In this document: positions 36,626 through 45,493 of the stretch, piece after piece
How the letters are laid out: each line of letters starts with the position of its first letter
Position numbering within the stretch: position 1 is the first letter of the stretch
DNA from: Massilia sp. KIM
Lineage (GTDB): Bacteria > Pseudomonadota > Gammaproteobacteria > Burkholderiales > Burkholderiaceae_D
Direction: 5' to 3'
Length of the DNA: 64,000 nt
Assembly: GCF_002007115.1 (NCBI RefSeq)
Contig: NZ_MVAD01000001.1
Coordinates: forward strand, 248,001-312,000
Translations under genes and position numbers: made by a program
Notes under the pieces: model-generated
What the model was told of the DNA's origin: nothing
Database searches by the model: none
Seen by the model: only the letters and a program-made list of their open reading frames with translations

Positions 36626-37264
36626 TCAGCTGTGAGCGCCGGGGCGCGCCCTGTGGGTCGCGATCTTGGCGCGATTGCCGCACAAGGCCATGCTGCACCA
36701 GCGCCGCTTGTTGGCTTTGGTGCGGTCGATGAAGATGATCGAGCAGTCCTGCCCGTCGCAGTGCTTCACGCGCAACAGGTCTTCGCGTTCCAGCAGCTCG
36801 GCAATGGCGCGTGCAACCGGCTGCAGTGCCTGGTCAGCCGACGTCCAGCGCACCTTTTCCACCACCACGGGGTGATGACTTCCATCCCCCGCCTGCAGGT
36901 TTTCCTCTAGTTCGAAATACCATTCGCCCTCGGCCAGCACCTCCCTCAGTGGCTGCAGCGAGGTCGCGGGCAGGGCGCTCGCGCCGAGCTCTCGCTGGCG
37001 CGAGAGCTTGTCGCGGAACCATTCGCGCAGCCCACGGGCACGTTCAGCCGTGCGCTCGAGCGCTTCGCTTCCGAATGCGCGCAAACGCTCCGCATCCTGC
37101 GCGCCGATCGCACCAGCGAGATGAAGCCAGCGCACCAGACCCTCTCCGTCACGCAGGCATTCCGTTGCCGGAATGTGCGGCTTTTCGATGCTGTTCAGGA
37201 AATCCATGGCCAGGTGCCCTCCCAGTAGGAAGGGCTCGGGATAGGGGCGCAGGTCTGTTGACAT
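36626..37264 (-). CDS. CGNR zinc-finger / ABATE-domain transcription regulator
   Basis: Protein of 212 residues: an N-terminal ABATE (putative stress-responsive) domain (GGHLAMDFLNSIEK) and a C-terminal CGNR zinc finger (about 165-205) with Cys in CDGQDC and the name-giving RRWCSMALCGNRAK. Such proteins are DNA-binding regulators, often next to the stress genes they control. Here it is divergent from the DUF6130/Ohr/SnoaL operon across a palindrome-rich region. Confidence 0.92.
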   Translation of the reverse strand: MSTDLRPYPEPFLLGGHLAMDFLNSIEKPHIPATECLRDGEGLVRWLHLAGAIGAQDAERLRAFGSEALERTAERARGLREWFRDKLSRQRELGASALPATSLQPLREVLAEGEWYFELEENLQAGDGSHHPVVVEKVRWTSADQALQPVARAIAELLEREDLLRVKHCDGQDCSIIFIDRTKANKRRWCSMALCGNRAKIATHRARPGAHS

Positions 37265-37495
37265 GGTTTACTCCGTAACCAATATAAGTCTATTTTAGCG
37301 GTGTCTCCGCCGGCTCGCAAGCGGAGTGCTCGATTGAATCTCGCTATCATGTAACCGATTAAATTTGATTTGACCGGTTTCACTCAACGATATACCATTT
37401 AAACCAAGCTTAACCGGTTACATAGCTCTCCGTCCCTGAGTTGATGGGGCGAGGGCCGGTGCCGTGGGGCTTCTTATCAATTACCTGGAGCAATT
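37265..37495. promoter_or_regulatory. Divergent regulatory region with repeated GGTTA/TAACC sites
   Basis: This AT-rich 231-bp region contains several related sites: a near-inverted pair GGTTTAC / GTAACC at 37265-37280 abutting the regulator start, GTAACCGATT at 37351-37360, TGACCGGTTT at 37371-37380, and the perfect palindrome TAACCGGTTA at 37411-37420. The spacing and repetition suggest binding of one regulator, most simply the CGNR protein itself. Confidence 0.55.
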
Positions 37496-37996
37496 ATGAA
37501 CTTTCGACCCCTCATCGCCGGTGCAGCAGCCTTGCTTGCTTCCGGCACGCTTCAAGCCGCACCGGCCGCAACGGACCCGAACACGGCCGTGCCAAGCGCG
37601 AAGGCCATCCGCGGCGCCTCTACCTATGTCGAACTCGAGAAAGAGCCTCCGCCTAAGCTGATCGTCGACGATCCGCTGCCGGAAGGGCTGGCGCAGGGCA
37701 TCGTCTGGATCCAGTACCGCGTCGAAAACCTGCGCATCGTGCCGGTGTTCGGCAAGGGCGCCACCCAAGTGTCGCCGCGCGTCGGCCACCTGCACATCAC
37801 AGTCGACAACCTGCCGTGGTGGTGGGCCGACGCCAGCGACAACAACACCATCGACATCGCCGGCCTGCCGGCCGGCGAGCACACCGTACGCATCGAACTG
37901 GTCAATCCGAACCACAAGATCTACGACACCAAGATCGTGAAGTTCCATCTTCCGGTCGCGGTGCAACACGAGTTCCACGAGAAGCACAAGCATTAA
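37496..37996 (+). CDS. DUF6130 family secreted protein
   Basis: Protein of 166 residues with signal peptide (about 1-22). The mature domain is beta-rich, with His residues in GHLHITVDNLPWWW and AGEHTVRIEL and a His-rich end (EFHEKHKH) that could bind metal. DUF6130 proteins are of unknown function and commonly occur with peroxide or stress genes. It is the first gene of an operon with ohr-like and SnoaL-like genes. Confidence 0.82.
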   Translation: MNFRPLIAGAAALLASGTLQAAPAATDPNTAVPSAKAIRGASTYVELEKEPPPKLIVDDPLPEGLAQGIVWIQYRVENLRIVPVFGKGATQVSPRVGHLHITVDNLPWWWADASDNNTIDIAGLPAGEHTVRIELVNPNHKIYDTKIVKFHLPVAVQHEFHEKHKH

Positions 37997-38034
37997 TCCG
38001 TTTCACCCACCCACCTTCATTCAAGGAGCACATC

Positions 38035-38457
38035 ATGCAAGCGAATCAGAAAGTTCTGTACACCGGTAAAACCCGAACCAGCGGCAGCGGGCGCGATGGC
38101 GGCAGCGGCCGCAGCGACGACGGCCGCCTGGAAGTCGGCCTGAGCACGGCCGGCGGCAAGGGCAATGGCACCAATCCGGAGCAACTGCTGGGAGTCGGCT
38201 GGGCGGCCTGCTATATCAGCGCCCTGCATTTCGCCGGCAAGGAGTTCGGTGTCGTCTTGCCGCAAGGGGCGGTGGTGGACGCCGAAGTCGACCTGGTGCA
38301 TGGCGACGATGGCTACGGCCTGCAGGCCCGTCTGGACGTCCATATCCCCGGGGTGGATCTCGAGACCGCGCGCAAGCTGGTCGAGCGCGCCCACCAGACC
38401 TGCCCGTACTCGAAAGCCTTGTCGAAGACCACTCAACTCGTCACCCGCGTGCTGTGA
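38035..38457 (+). CDS. ohr: Organic hydroperoxide resistance protein (Ohr/OsmC)
   Basis: Thiol peroxidase of 140 residues that reduces organic hydroperoxides in the cytosol. The two redox cysteines C59 (GWAACYISAL) and C123 (HQTCPYSKA) are present, as is the N-terminal VLYTGKTRTSGSGRDG segment with the catalytic Arg. The start at 38035 has AAGGAG. It follows DUF6130 by 38 bp and precedes the SnoaL-like gene; likely controlled by the CGNR regulator or by the palindromic sites upstream. Confidence 0.95.
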   Translation: MQANQKVLYTGKTRTSGSGRDGGSGRSDDGRLEVGLSTAGGKGNGTNPEQLLGVGWAACYISALHFAGKEFGVVLPQGAVVDAEVDLVHGDDGYGLQARLDVHIPGVDLETARKLVERAHQTCPYSKALSKTTQLVTRVL

Positions 38458-38511
38458 AAGTCACGCTCATCCGCGGCCGGCATGCCGGTCGCGGGATCAC
38501 CTGGAAACGAC

Positions 38512-39033
38512 ATGAAAAATGACATTCTGAAAGCGGGCCTTGCCGCGCTGCTGGTCTCGGCGTCCTGGATCGTGGCAGCCCAGTCGGCGGCCGGGCGCGA
38601 CACCGCAGCGCCATCTTTGCCCTATACGCTGGACGGAACGGCCGATCCATCCTATGCGCTCCTGCAGCAGCAGGTCACCGACAGCGAGCGCGGGTTCGCG
38701 GCGACGATGCAGCGGCGTGACTTCGCGGCCCTCGGCCAGTACCTGGCCGAGGACGCGATCTTCTTCACCGAAACCGGTACGTTGCGAGGGCGCGAGGCAA
38801 TCCTGCGCGACTGGCGCAAGTACTACGAGGGCAAGCAGGCGCCGTTCTCGTGGGGACCGGACCAGGTCGAGGTCTTCCCCTCGGGACGACTCGCCTACAG
38901 CGGCGGCGTGGTGAAGAACCCCGAGGGAAAACCGATCGGGCGCTTCAGCACGATCTGGCGCCTCGAGGCGCCAGGACAATGGAAGATCGTCTTTGACCGC
39001 GGCGAGCCGCTGCCACCCGGGAAATCGCGCTGA
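38512..39033 (+). CDS. Secreted SnoaL-like/DUF4440 protein
   Basis: NTF2-fold protein of 173 residues with a signal peptide (about 1-23, ending VAAQS). The domain (about 55-165) includes the typical YLAEDAIFFTETGTLRGREA and ends FSTIWRLEAPGQWKIVFDRG. Such proteins bind small ligands or act as isomerases and hydrolases; the ligand is unknown. The start at 38512 is chosen to begin the signal peptide directly; an in-frame ATG at 38482 is possible. It is the last gene of the stress operon. Confidence 0.85.
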   Translation: MKNDILKAGLAALLVSASWIVAAQSAAGRDTAAPSLPYTLDGTADPSYALLQQQVTDSERGFAATMQRRDFAALGQYLAEDAIFFTETGTLRGREAILRDWRKYYEGKQAPFSWGPDQVEVFPSGRLAYSGGVVKNPEGKPIGRFSTIWRLEAPGQWKIVFDRGEPLPPGKSR

Positions 39034-39049
39034 TCCGAAGCCGCGCGAA

Positions 39050-39271
39050 CTAGCCGCCCTGGCGGGCCGCTGCCTCGCGCGCGCGGCGCTTCGTCACTAC
39101 TTCGCCGGCTATCCCCCAGTTGTCGGTGCTGACTTCGTCGATGACGACGAAAGTGGATTCAGGGTTCTTGTTCAGCACCTTCACCATCAGCTCGGTCGCG
39201 CCTGCGATCAGGGCTTCCTTCTGCGCTGCGGTGACCCCTTCGTCGGTCACCTGGATCAGGATATAGGGCAT
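39050..39271 (-). CDS. Tautomerase family protein (4-oxalocrotonate type)
   Basis: Small tautomerase of 73 residues. After Met removal Pro-1 (MPYILIQVTDEG) is the catalytic base. The family length and the ATELMVKVLNKNPESTFVVIDEV segment fit. The start at 39271 has an excellent ribosome site (AAGGAGA) at proper spacing. It is convergent with the SnoaL-like gene, with 16 bp between the ends. Confidence 0.9.
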   Translation of the reverse strand: MPYILIQVTDEGVTAAQKEALIAGATELMVKVLNKNPESTFVVIDEVSTDNWGIAGEVVTKRRAREAAARQGG

Positions 39272-39423
39272 GGTGCTCTCCTTGTTTGTGATGTCGGGCC
39301 GGCCGGACGCCCGCCGCTGCACCTTCAGTATGCGGCGAGCCGAAGGCCGGGCTAAGTTCGCGTGGTTCTGCCATTGGTGAGAGTAGATGCAAAGGACATC
39401 GGCGCTGCGCACGATTCCTTATC

Positions 39424-39441
39424 TTGTCATTAACTTTTCAT
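39424..39441 (+). promoter_or_regulatory. Pho box upstream of phospholipase C
   Basis: TTGTCATTAACTTTTCAT matches the PhoB consensus (two CTGTCAT half-sites 11 bp apart) at 13 of 17 defined positions. Phospholipase C genes are classic phosphate-starvation genes, so the site fits the product downstream. Confidence 0.65.
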
Positions 39442-39455
39442 CGTCGGTCCCTAAG

Positions 39456-39484
39456 CTGGTGTTTCGCTGGACACCAGTTTTTTC
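39456..39484 (+). terminator. Leader terminator/attenuator before phospholipase C
   Basis: A 7-bp perfect stem CTGGTGT (39456-39462) / ACACCAG (39471-39477) with an 8-base loop is followed by TTTTTT. It lies downstream of the Pho box and about 78 bp before the phospholipase start. No gene upstream on this strand needs a stop here (the neighbour is on the other strand), so an attenuator is plausible. Confidence 0.5.
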
Positions 39485-39508
39485 CTCAACCGACCCCGGA
39501 TCACTCAC

Positions 39509-39565
39509 ATGCCCAAGTTCGACTTCGCGTTTTCGCGCATGACGCGCACGGAGGTGCACGCATGA
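39509..39565 (+). CDS. Possible 18-residue leader peptide
   Basis: A short frame (MPKFDFAFSRMTRTEVHA) whose TGA overlaps the ATG of the phospholipase gene (ATGA at 39562-39565). Its own ribosome site is weak. It may couple translation or be chance. Confidence 0.3.
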   Translation: MPKFDFAFSRMTRTEVHA

Positions 39566-41739
39566 GCCGCCGCAACTTCCTCAGCACCCTGGCCCAGGCG
39601 GGCGGCGCCAGCGCCGTGCTCGCCACCTTCCCACCCGCCATCCAGCGCGCCCTGGCCTTGCCGGCCAACCAGCGCACCCGCAGCCTGCAGGACGTCGAGC
39701 ACATCGTCGTGCTGACGCAGGAAAACCGCAGTTTCGACCACTACTTCGGCACCATGGAAGGCGTGCGCGGCTTCGGCGACCCCTTCCCGGTGCCGGTGAG
39801 GGACCGCCAGAACCTGTTCAGCCGCAAAACCGTCTTCGTGCAGCAGACCGTCGGCGGCGCCCCGGTGCCTGGCCGGCCGAACTGGCCCAGCAGCCGTCCG
39901 ATCGCACCCTTTCGCCTGAACACGGTGCAGGACTTCCCCGTCATGCGGGTGGCCGGGACCCCGCACGCCTGGGCGGACGCCCAGCTGGCCTGGGACCATG
40001 GCCGCATGAACGACTGGTGCACGATCAAGCAGAACCACTCGATGGGCTACTACGCCGAGGCCGACATTCCCTTCCAGTTCGCGCTCGCGCGCGCCTTCAC
40101 GATCTGCGACCATTACCACTGCGCCACGCAGAGCGGCACCAATACCAACCGCCTGTTCCTGTTCAGCGGCCACAACGATCCGCTGGCGGTGGCCGGCGGA
40201 CCCTCGACCGACAACAGCCGCGACGACTTCAACCCGGACATGTCCACCGACTACCTGTGGACCACCTATCCGGAGCGCCTGGAGGCGGCCGGGGTCAGCT
40301 GGCAGGTCTACCAGAACATGGCGGACAACTTCACCGACAACTCGCTTGCCGGTTTCCGCAATTTCCGCAACGCCTGGTACCGCCGCCCGGGCTACTCGCC
40401 CTCGCTGCGCGAGCGTGGCGTGAGCACGCGCGACCTCGACCTGCTCAAGGCGGACGTGCTGGCCAACCGCCTGCCCCAGGTGAGCTGGGTGGTCGCCACC
40501 GCCGAGGGTTCCGAGCACCCGGGGCCGTCGAGCCCGGCTTCCGGCGCCGACTACATCGCGCGCGTGCTGGACGCCCTGACCGCCAACCCCGAGAGCTGGA
40601 GCAAGACCGTCCTGCTCATCAACTTCGACGAGAACGACGGCTTCTTCGACCACATGCCGCCGCCGGCCGTGCCGTCCTACCTCAGCTACAGCCCGAATCC
40701 GGCGCTGGCCCAGCTCGCCGGCGCATCGACGGTCGACACCACGGGCGAGTACCACCACGTCCTCAACGGCGCCGATCCGCGCACCCTGAACCGTCCTTAC
40801 GGCTTCGGCCCACGGGTGCCGATGTACGTGATCTCGCCCTGGTCCAAGGGCGGCTGGGTCAACTCCCAGGTGTTCGACCATACGTCGGTGGTGCGCTTCA
40901 TCGAGGCGCGCTTCGGCGTGCGCGAGCCCCTCATCAGCCCGTGGCGGCGCGCAGTCAGCGGCAACCTGCTGAGCTGCTTCGACTTCGTCAATCCGGACAA
41001 CAACGGCTTCAAGCAATTGCTGCCGGAGACGGCAGCGCGTCGCGCGATGGCGCTGGCGCTTCCCAACACCAAGACCCCGGCCACCCCGACCACCCTGGCC
41101 GCACCAAGCCAGGCCGCCGGCGTTCGCCCGGCACGGGCCTTGCCCTATGAGCTGCAGGTCCAGGCCAACGTGCCCCTGGGCAGCAGCCAGGTCGAGCTGA
41201 GCTTCGAGAACGCGGGCGAGGCGGGCGCGGTCTTCCACGTCTACGACCGCCTGGCGCTGGACCAGATCCCGCGCCGTTACACCGTGGAGGCCGGCAAACA
41301 GCTGAAGGGGCGCTGGAATACGGTGGGCGCCTATGACCTGTGGATCCTCGGTCCGAACGGCTTCCATCGCCACATCACGGGCGACGTGCGCCGCGCGGGC
41401 GATGCGGCATGGCCGGAAATGATCCTGCGTGCCGACCGCAGGGCAGGGGAACTGGTCCTCGAGCTGGTCAACAACGGCGCCCAGGCCTGCACGTTCCAGC
41501 TCAGCGCCAACAAGTATTACGCAAACCGTCCTCAGGAAGTGCGCGTGGTGGCGCGTTCGCGCAGCACCATCCGCCTGCCGCTGGCCTCGAGCTCCCACTG
41601 GTACGACTACAGCCTGCGCGTGCCCGGCCTGCCGGGCTGGCTGCGCCGCTTCGCCGGCCACCTGGAAAACGGACTGCCGTCGATCAGCGACCCGGCCATG
41701 CAGGGTCCGGCCCAGCTCGACCAGTACCGCGTCATCTGA
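39562..41739 (+). CDS. plcN: Tat-exported phosphocholine-specific phospholipase C
   Basis: Secreted phospholipase C of 725 residues, the family length. It begins with a twin-arginine signal (S2-R3-R4-N5-F6-L7 and the hydrophobic stretch to about 30). The phosphoesterase domain starts VEHIVVLTQENRSFDHYFGT, with metal/phosphate residues further on (INFDENDGFFDH). Two C-terminal DUF756 beta domains (about 530-700) are typical of PlcH/PlcN. The ribosome site GGAGGTG precedes the start. The Pho box upstream suggests phosphate-starvation control. The haemolytic versus non-haemolytic subclass cannot be fixed. Confidence 0.93.
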   Translation: MSRRNFLSTLAQAGGASAVLATFPPAIQRALALPANQRTRSLQDVEHIVVLTQENRSFDHYFGTMEGVRGFGDPFPVPVRDRQNLFSRKTVFVQQTVGGAPVPGRPNWPSSRPIAPFRLNTVQDFPVMRVAGTPHAWADAQLAWDHGRMNDWCTIKQNHSMGYYAEADIPFQFALARAFTICDHYHCATQSGTNTNRLFLFSGHNDPLAVAGGPSTDNSRDDFNPDMSTDYLWTTYPERLEAAGVSWQVYQNMADNFTDNSLAGFRNFRNAWYRRPGYSPSLRERGVSTRDLDLLKADVLANRLPQVSWVVATAEGSEHPGPSSPASGADYIARVLDALTANPESWSKTVLLINFDENDGFFDHMPPPAVPSYLSYSPNPALAQLAGASTVDTTGEYHHVLNGADPRTLNRPYGFGPRVPMYVISPWSKGGWVNSQVFDHTSVVRFIEARFGVREPLISPWRRAVSGNLLSCFDFVNPDNNGFKQLLPETAARRAMALALPNTKTPATPTTLAAPSQAAGVRPARALPYELQVQANVPLGSSQVELSFENAGEAGAVFHVYDRLALDQIPRRYTVEAGKQLKGRWNTVGAYDLWILGPNGFHRHITGDVRRAGDAAWPEMILRADRRAGELVLELVNNGAQACTFQLSANKYYANRPQEVRVVARSRSTIRLPLASSSHWYDYSLRVPGLPGWLRRFAGHLENGLPSISDPAMQGPAQLDQYRVI

Positions 41740-41756
41740 ACCCACGAGGAGTGTGA

Positions 41757-42428
41757 ATGAAATCGAGAATCTTCCTTGCCGCGGCCCTGATGGCCGTGGC
41801 CTGCGGCAGCCAGGCCGCGGTCATCTACGGCGACAACCTGGTCGTCAACGGCGACGCCGAAGCCGGCACCACGGGCTGGACCGGCTACTCCACCTACAGC
41901 CTGTTCCAGTCGGTGGACTATGGCAGCAACTGGGTATTGCCCACCCAGCCCGGCCCCGGCGATCGGGGCAACAAGATGTTTGCCGGGCTCAATCAGTATG
42001 CGGCGGGTTACCAGACCCTGGACTTCGGTCTGACGACCACGCAGGATATTTCCTTCTCGCTCAGCGGCTGGTTGGGCGGCTGGTCCAGCCAGGGCGACAA
42101 TGCGCTGTTCTACGTGCAGTTTCTCGACGAACTGAATAACGAGATCGGCGCGTCGGCCCTCGGTCCGGTGACGCCGGAAGATCGCGACAACCAGACCGGC
42201 CTGTTCTATCGGGAAGCGGGCGGCTTCATGCCGGCCGGCACCCGCAAGCTGTCCTTCTGGCTGTCGATGGAACGCCTGGTGGCGGGGGACAACGACGGCT
42301 ATGCGGACAACCTGTCCTTCATCCTGCAGGAGCCCGTCAACGCGGTGCCGGAACCCGGGGTGCTGTCGAGCTTCCTGCTCGGGCTCGGCGTACTGGGCTG
42401 GACCCGCCGGCGCAGGCGCGGCGCCTGA
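41757..42428 (+). CDS. PEP-CTERM sorted secreted protein
   Basis: Exported protein of 223 residues: signal peptide (1-20, ending GSQAA), a beta-rich domain that looks carbohydrate-binding (NLVVNGDAEAGTTGWTG), and a C-terminal PEP-CTERM sorting signal from residue 197 (VPEP, a hydrophobic helix, then RRRRR). Exosortase cleaves such signals. It follows the phospholipase by 17 bp, so it is probably co-transcribed and may share phosphate control. No exosortase gene is in the window. Confidence 0.92.
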   Translation: MKSRIFLAAALMAVACGSQAAVIYGDNLVVNGDAEAGTTGWTGYSTYSLFQSVDYGSNWVLPTQPGPGDRGNKMFAGLNQYAAGYQTLDFGLTTTQDISFSLSGWLGGWSSQGDNALFYVQFLDELNNEIGASALGPVTPEDRDNQTGLFYREAGGFMPAGTRKLSFWLSMERLVAGDNDGYADNLSFILQEPVNAVPEPGVLSSFLLGLGVLGWTRRRRRGA

Positions 42429-42437
42429 GCATCAGGG

Positions 42438-42479
42438 GCCGGACATCGGATCCAGGCCTGCAGGCCTCCGATGTCCGGC
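42438..42479. terminator. Bidirectional terminator-like inverted repeat
   Basis: A 13-bp perfect inverted repeat GCCGGACATCGGA (42438-42450) / TCCGATGTCCGGC (42467-42479) encloses the nested palindrome AGGCCTGCAGGCCT. It separates convergent genes (PEP-CTERM and amidohydrolase). There is no T run, so termination in either direction is inferred. Confidence 0.6.
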
Positions 42480-42492
42480 GCGCGGGCGGCGC

Positions 42493-43791
42493 TCAGCGCG
42501 GCGCGCCGCCCTTGACCACTTCGCCGCCCTTGATCACCACGGCCGGCGCTTCCAGCAGGCGCACGTCGGCCGTCGGGTCGCCCGCCACCGCCACCATGTC
42601 GGCGTAGCGCCCGGCCTCGATCACGCCCAGGTCCTTGCGCGCCAGGGCTTCGGCGGCATTGATGGTGGCGCTCTGGATCGCCTGCAGCGGCGTCATGCCG
42701 TACTTGACCATGACCGCGAACTGCTTGCCGTTGCCCCCGTGCGGGTGCACGCCGGCGTCGGTGCCGAACACCATCTTGACCCCGGCCGCGTGGGCGCGCT
42801 TGAAGTTCTGGCGCTGGATCTCGGTGACTTCACGGTCCTTGCGCAGGTTGTCTTCGAGCACGCCGTTCTTCTTGCCCTCGGCCGCCGTGTAGTCGCCGTT
42901 GTAGATGTCCATCGACAGCCACGCGCCGTGCTTCTTGGCCAGCGCAATGCCTTCGTCGTCGATCAGGCTGGCGTGCTCGATGGTGTTGACGCCGGCGCGG
43001 ATCGCATCCTTGATGCCGGCCGCGCCGTGCGCGTGGGCCGCCACCCTCAGGCCCCATTGCTGGGCTTCTTCCACGGCCGCGCGCAGTTCGGCCAGGCTCA
43101 TCTGCTGCTGGCCGGGTTCGGTGTTACGCGAGAACACGCCGCCGGTCGCGCAGACCTTGATCACCTGGGCGCCGTACTTGCGTAGCGATCGCACCGACTT
43201 GCGCACCTCGTCCGGGTTGTCGGCGTTGTAGGGCTTCTTCTGGTCCATCGAGGGCGGGAAATAGGTGCTGTCGCAGTGGCTGCCGGTCGGCCCGAAGGAC
43301 CAGCCCGCCGGGATGATGCGCGGCCCGCGCACCTTGCCGGCCTCGATGGCCTGGCCCAGGCCGACGTCGTTCCAGTCCTCGGCGCCCAGGTTGCGCACGG
43401 TGGTGAAGCCGGCGTCCAGGGTGCGGCCGGCGTGGACCACGCTCAGGGCCGACCAGAAGCGGTCGTTGTATTCGAGGTATTTGTAGCCGCCATAGGTCGG
43501 GTCGGAATCGAGGTGGACGTGCATGTCGATCAGCCCCGGCACCAGGGTCATGCCGGGCAGGGCGATGCGGGTGACGCCCTCGGCCGCCTGGGCGGCGCCG
43601 GCCTTGCTGTTCACGCTGACCACGCGGCCGTCGCGCACCAGGATCTCCGGATTCGGGATCATGCGGCCGGCGCGCACGTCCAGCAGGCGGTCGGCGGTGA
43701 TGAGGACGTCGGCGGCCTGGGCGGCCCAGGTGGCGGACAAGCCGGCCAGGGCCAGGCAGAGGGCGGCGGTGCTAGGGTAAAGACGGTTCAA
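42493..43791 (-). CDS. Secreted metal-dependent amidohydrolase
   Basis: Amidohydrolase-superfamily enzyme of 432 residues, close to prolidase/imidazolonepropionase-like exported hydrolases. Signal peptide about 1-22. The metal site is complete: H-x-H in LIDMHVHLD, Lys in QVIKVCATGG, His in VAAHAHG and NTIEHASLID, and Asp in VFGTDAGVHPHG. The start is a TTG at 43791 with a strong GGGGGAA ribosome site; it directly begins the signal peptide. The substrate may be a dipeptide or carbamate and is unknown. Confidence 0.88.
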   Translation of the reverse strand: MNRLYPSTAALCLALAGLSATWAAQAADVLITADRLLDVRAGRMIPNPEILVRDGRVVSVNSKAGAAQAAEGVTRIALPGMTLVPGLIDMHVHLDSDPTYGGYKYLEYNDRFWSALSVVHAGRTLDAGFTTVRNLGAEDWNDVGLGQAIEAGKVRGPRIIPAGWSFGPTGSHCDSTYFPPSMDQKKPYNADNPDEVRKSVRSLRKYGAQVIKVCATGGVFSRNTEPGQQQMSLAELRAAVEEAQQWGLRVAAHAHGAAGIKDAIRAGVNTIEHASLIDDEGIALAKKHGAWLSMDIYNGDYTAAEGKKNGVLEDNLRKDREVTEIQRQNFKRAHAAGVKMVFGTDAGVHPHGGNGKQFAVMVKYGMTPLQAIQSATINAAEALARKDLGVIEAGRYADMVAVAGDPTADVRLLEAPAVVIKGGEVVKGGAPR

Positions 43792-43994
43792 GAGTTCCCC
43801 CGATTCTAAATATAGACAAAATGCAACTTTATACCGGGGATACCGGCCGGCGTCCAGAAGCGGGAGGGAAGGGTACAGGGTAAATACGCGCGAAACAGAC
43901 AATGATGGGGCGTTATGGCCGACCGACATCGGCTCATGTCCCGCCTCAGCCCATCGGTGTATATTGCCGGGTTGATCGACAATAAACGTCCACC

Positions 43995-45464
43995 ATGTCC
44001 CCGGTCCTCCTTTTCTGCATTCTCATCGGCTATTTCGCCCTGCTGCTCGGCGTCGCCTGGGCCACTTCGCGCAACGCCAACAATGACAGCTTCTTCATCG
44101 GTAACAAAAGCAGCAACTGGATGCTGGTCGCCTTCGGCATGGTCGGCACCACGCTGTCCGGCGCCACCTTCATCAGCGTGCCTGGCAACGTGGGGGCGGA
44201 CGGCTTCGGCTACGCCCAGATCCTGATCGGCTACGTGATCGGCTACGTGCTGGTGGCCTACCTTCTGCTGCCGCTTTACTACCGGCTCAAGCTGACCTCG
44301 ATCTACCACTACCTCGACGTGCGGCTCGGACGCCGCGCCTACCAGAGCGGGGCCGGCTTCTTCATCCTGTCGCGCCTGCTGGGCGCCACCGCGCGCCTCT
44401 ACCTGGTGGTGAACATCCTGCAGGCCATCATCCTCGACAGCCTGGGCATCCCGTTCTGGATCACCACCCTGGTCATCCTGGGCATGATCCTGGCCTATAC
44501 CTACCAGGGCGGCGTCAAGACCATCGTCTGGACCGACACCCTGCAGACCAGCTGCATGCTGTTCGGCCTGTTCGCCTGCGTCTGGTTCCTGCTGGACCAG
44601 CTGGGCATGTCGGTGCCCGAGACCCTGGACGCGATGCAGTCGCAAGGCCTGTCGCGCATCTTCACGACCGACTTCGACAGCCCCAACTTCTTCCTCAAGC
44701 AGATCGTCGCCGGCGCCTTCATCGTGCTGACCATGACCGGCATGGACCAGGAAATGATGCAGAAGACGATCTCGGTCAAGACCCTGGCCGACTCGCAGAA
44801 GAACCTGCTGACCCTGACCGCCGTGCTGGTGGTGGTGCTGATGTCCTTCCTGTTCCTGGGCGGCCTGCTCTACCTGTACGCCCCGGTGGCCGGCGTCACC
44901 GCCACCGGCGACAAGATCTTCCCGGCCGTGGTCATGGGCCTCCTGCCGGCGGCGGTGCAGATCATCTTCCTGATCGCCCTGATCTCGGCCCTGTTCCCGA
45001 GCGCCGACGGCGCCATCACGGCCCTGACCTCGTCCTTCTGCATCGACATCCTCGGCATCAAGCGCCGCGAAGACCTGAGCGAGGCCGCCAAGGAGCGCCT
45101 GCGCCGCCATGTGCACCTGGGCTTCGCCTTCCTGTTCCTGCTGCTGGTGATGGGCTTCAAGGTGGCCGACAGCCCGAGCATGATCGTGGTGATCCTCAAG
45201 CTGGCCAGCTATACCTACGGGCCGCTGCTGGGCCTGTTCGCCTTCGGCATGCTGACCCGCCGCAGCCTCACCGACCGCCTTGTCCCTTACGTGACGATAG
45301 GCGCGCCCATTCTTTGCGCGCTCCTTGAGTACAATCAGGACATCCTGCTCGGCTCTTATCGACTCGGGCTGGAATTGCTCATGGTAAATGGCATACTCGT
45401 GTATGCCGGCCTGTTCGCGATCTCGCACCGTGAAAAGACCGGCCCGGCAGCCGTTGCCGCCTGA
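43995..45464 (+). CDS. Sodium:solute symporter family protein
   Basis: SSS-family secondary transporter of 489 residues with about 13 membrane helices. The FFIGNKSSNWM segment and the GATFISVPG unwound-helix region near the N-terminus, and the GADG-like PSADGAITALTSSF motif near residue 335, mark the family. The solute is unknown. It is divergent from the amidohydrolase, which suggests the permease may import its product. sppA follows 29 bp later. Confidence 0.9.
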   Translation: MSPVLLFCILIGYFALLLGVAWATSRNANNDSFFIGNKSSNWMLVAFGMVGTTLSGATFISVPGNVGADGFGYAQILIGYVIGYVLVAYLLLPLYYRLKLTSIYHYLDVRLGRRAYQSGAGFFILSRLLGATARLYLVVNILQAIILDSLGIPFWITTLVILGMILAYTYQGGVKTIVWTDTLQTSCMLFGLFACVWFLLDQLGMSVPETLDAMQSQGLSRIFTTDFDSPNFFLKQIVAGAFIVLTMTGMDQEMMQKTISVKTLADSQKNLLTLTAVLVVVLMSFLFLGGLLYLYAPVAGVTATGDKIFPAVVMGLLPAAVQIIFLIALISALFPSADGAITALTSSFCIDILGIKRREDLSEAAKERLRRHVHLGFAFLFLLLVMGFKVADSPSMIVVILKLASYTYGPLLGLFAFGMLTRRSLTDRLVPYVTIGAPILCALLEYNQDILLGSYRLGLELLMVNGILVYAGLFAISHREKTGPAAVAA

Positions 45465-45493
45465 CCCAGTATTCATTTTTGATCGGAGTTTCG

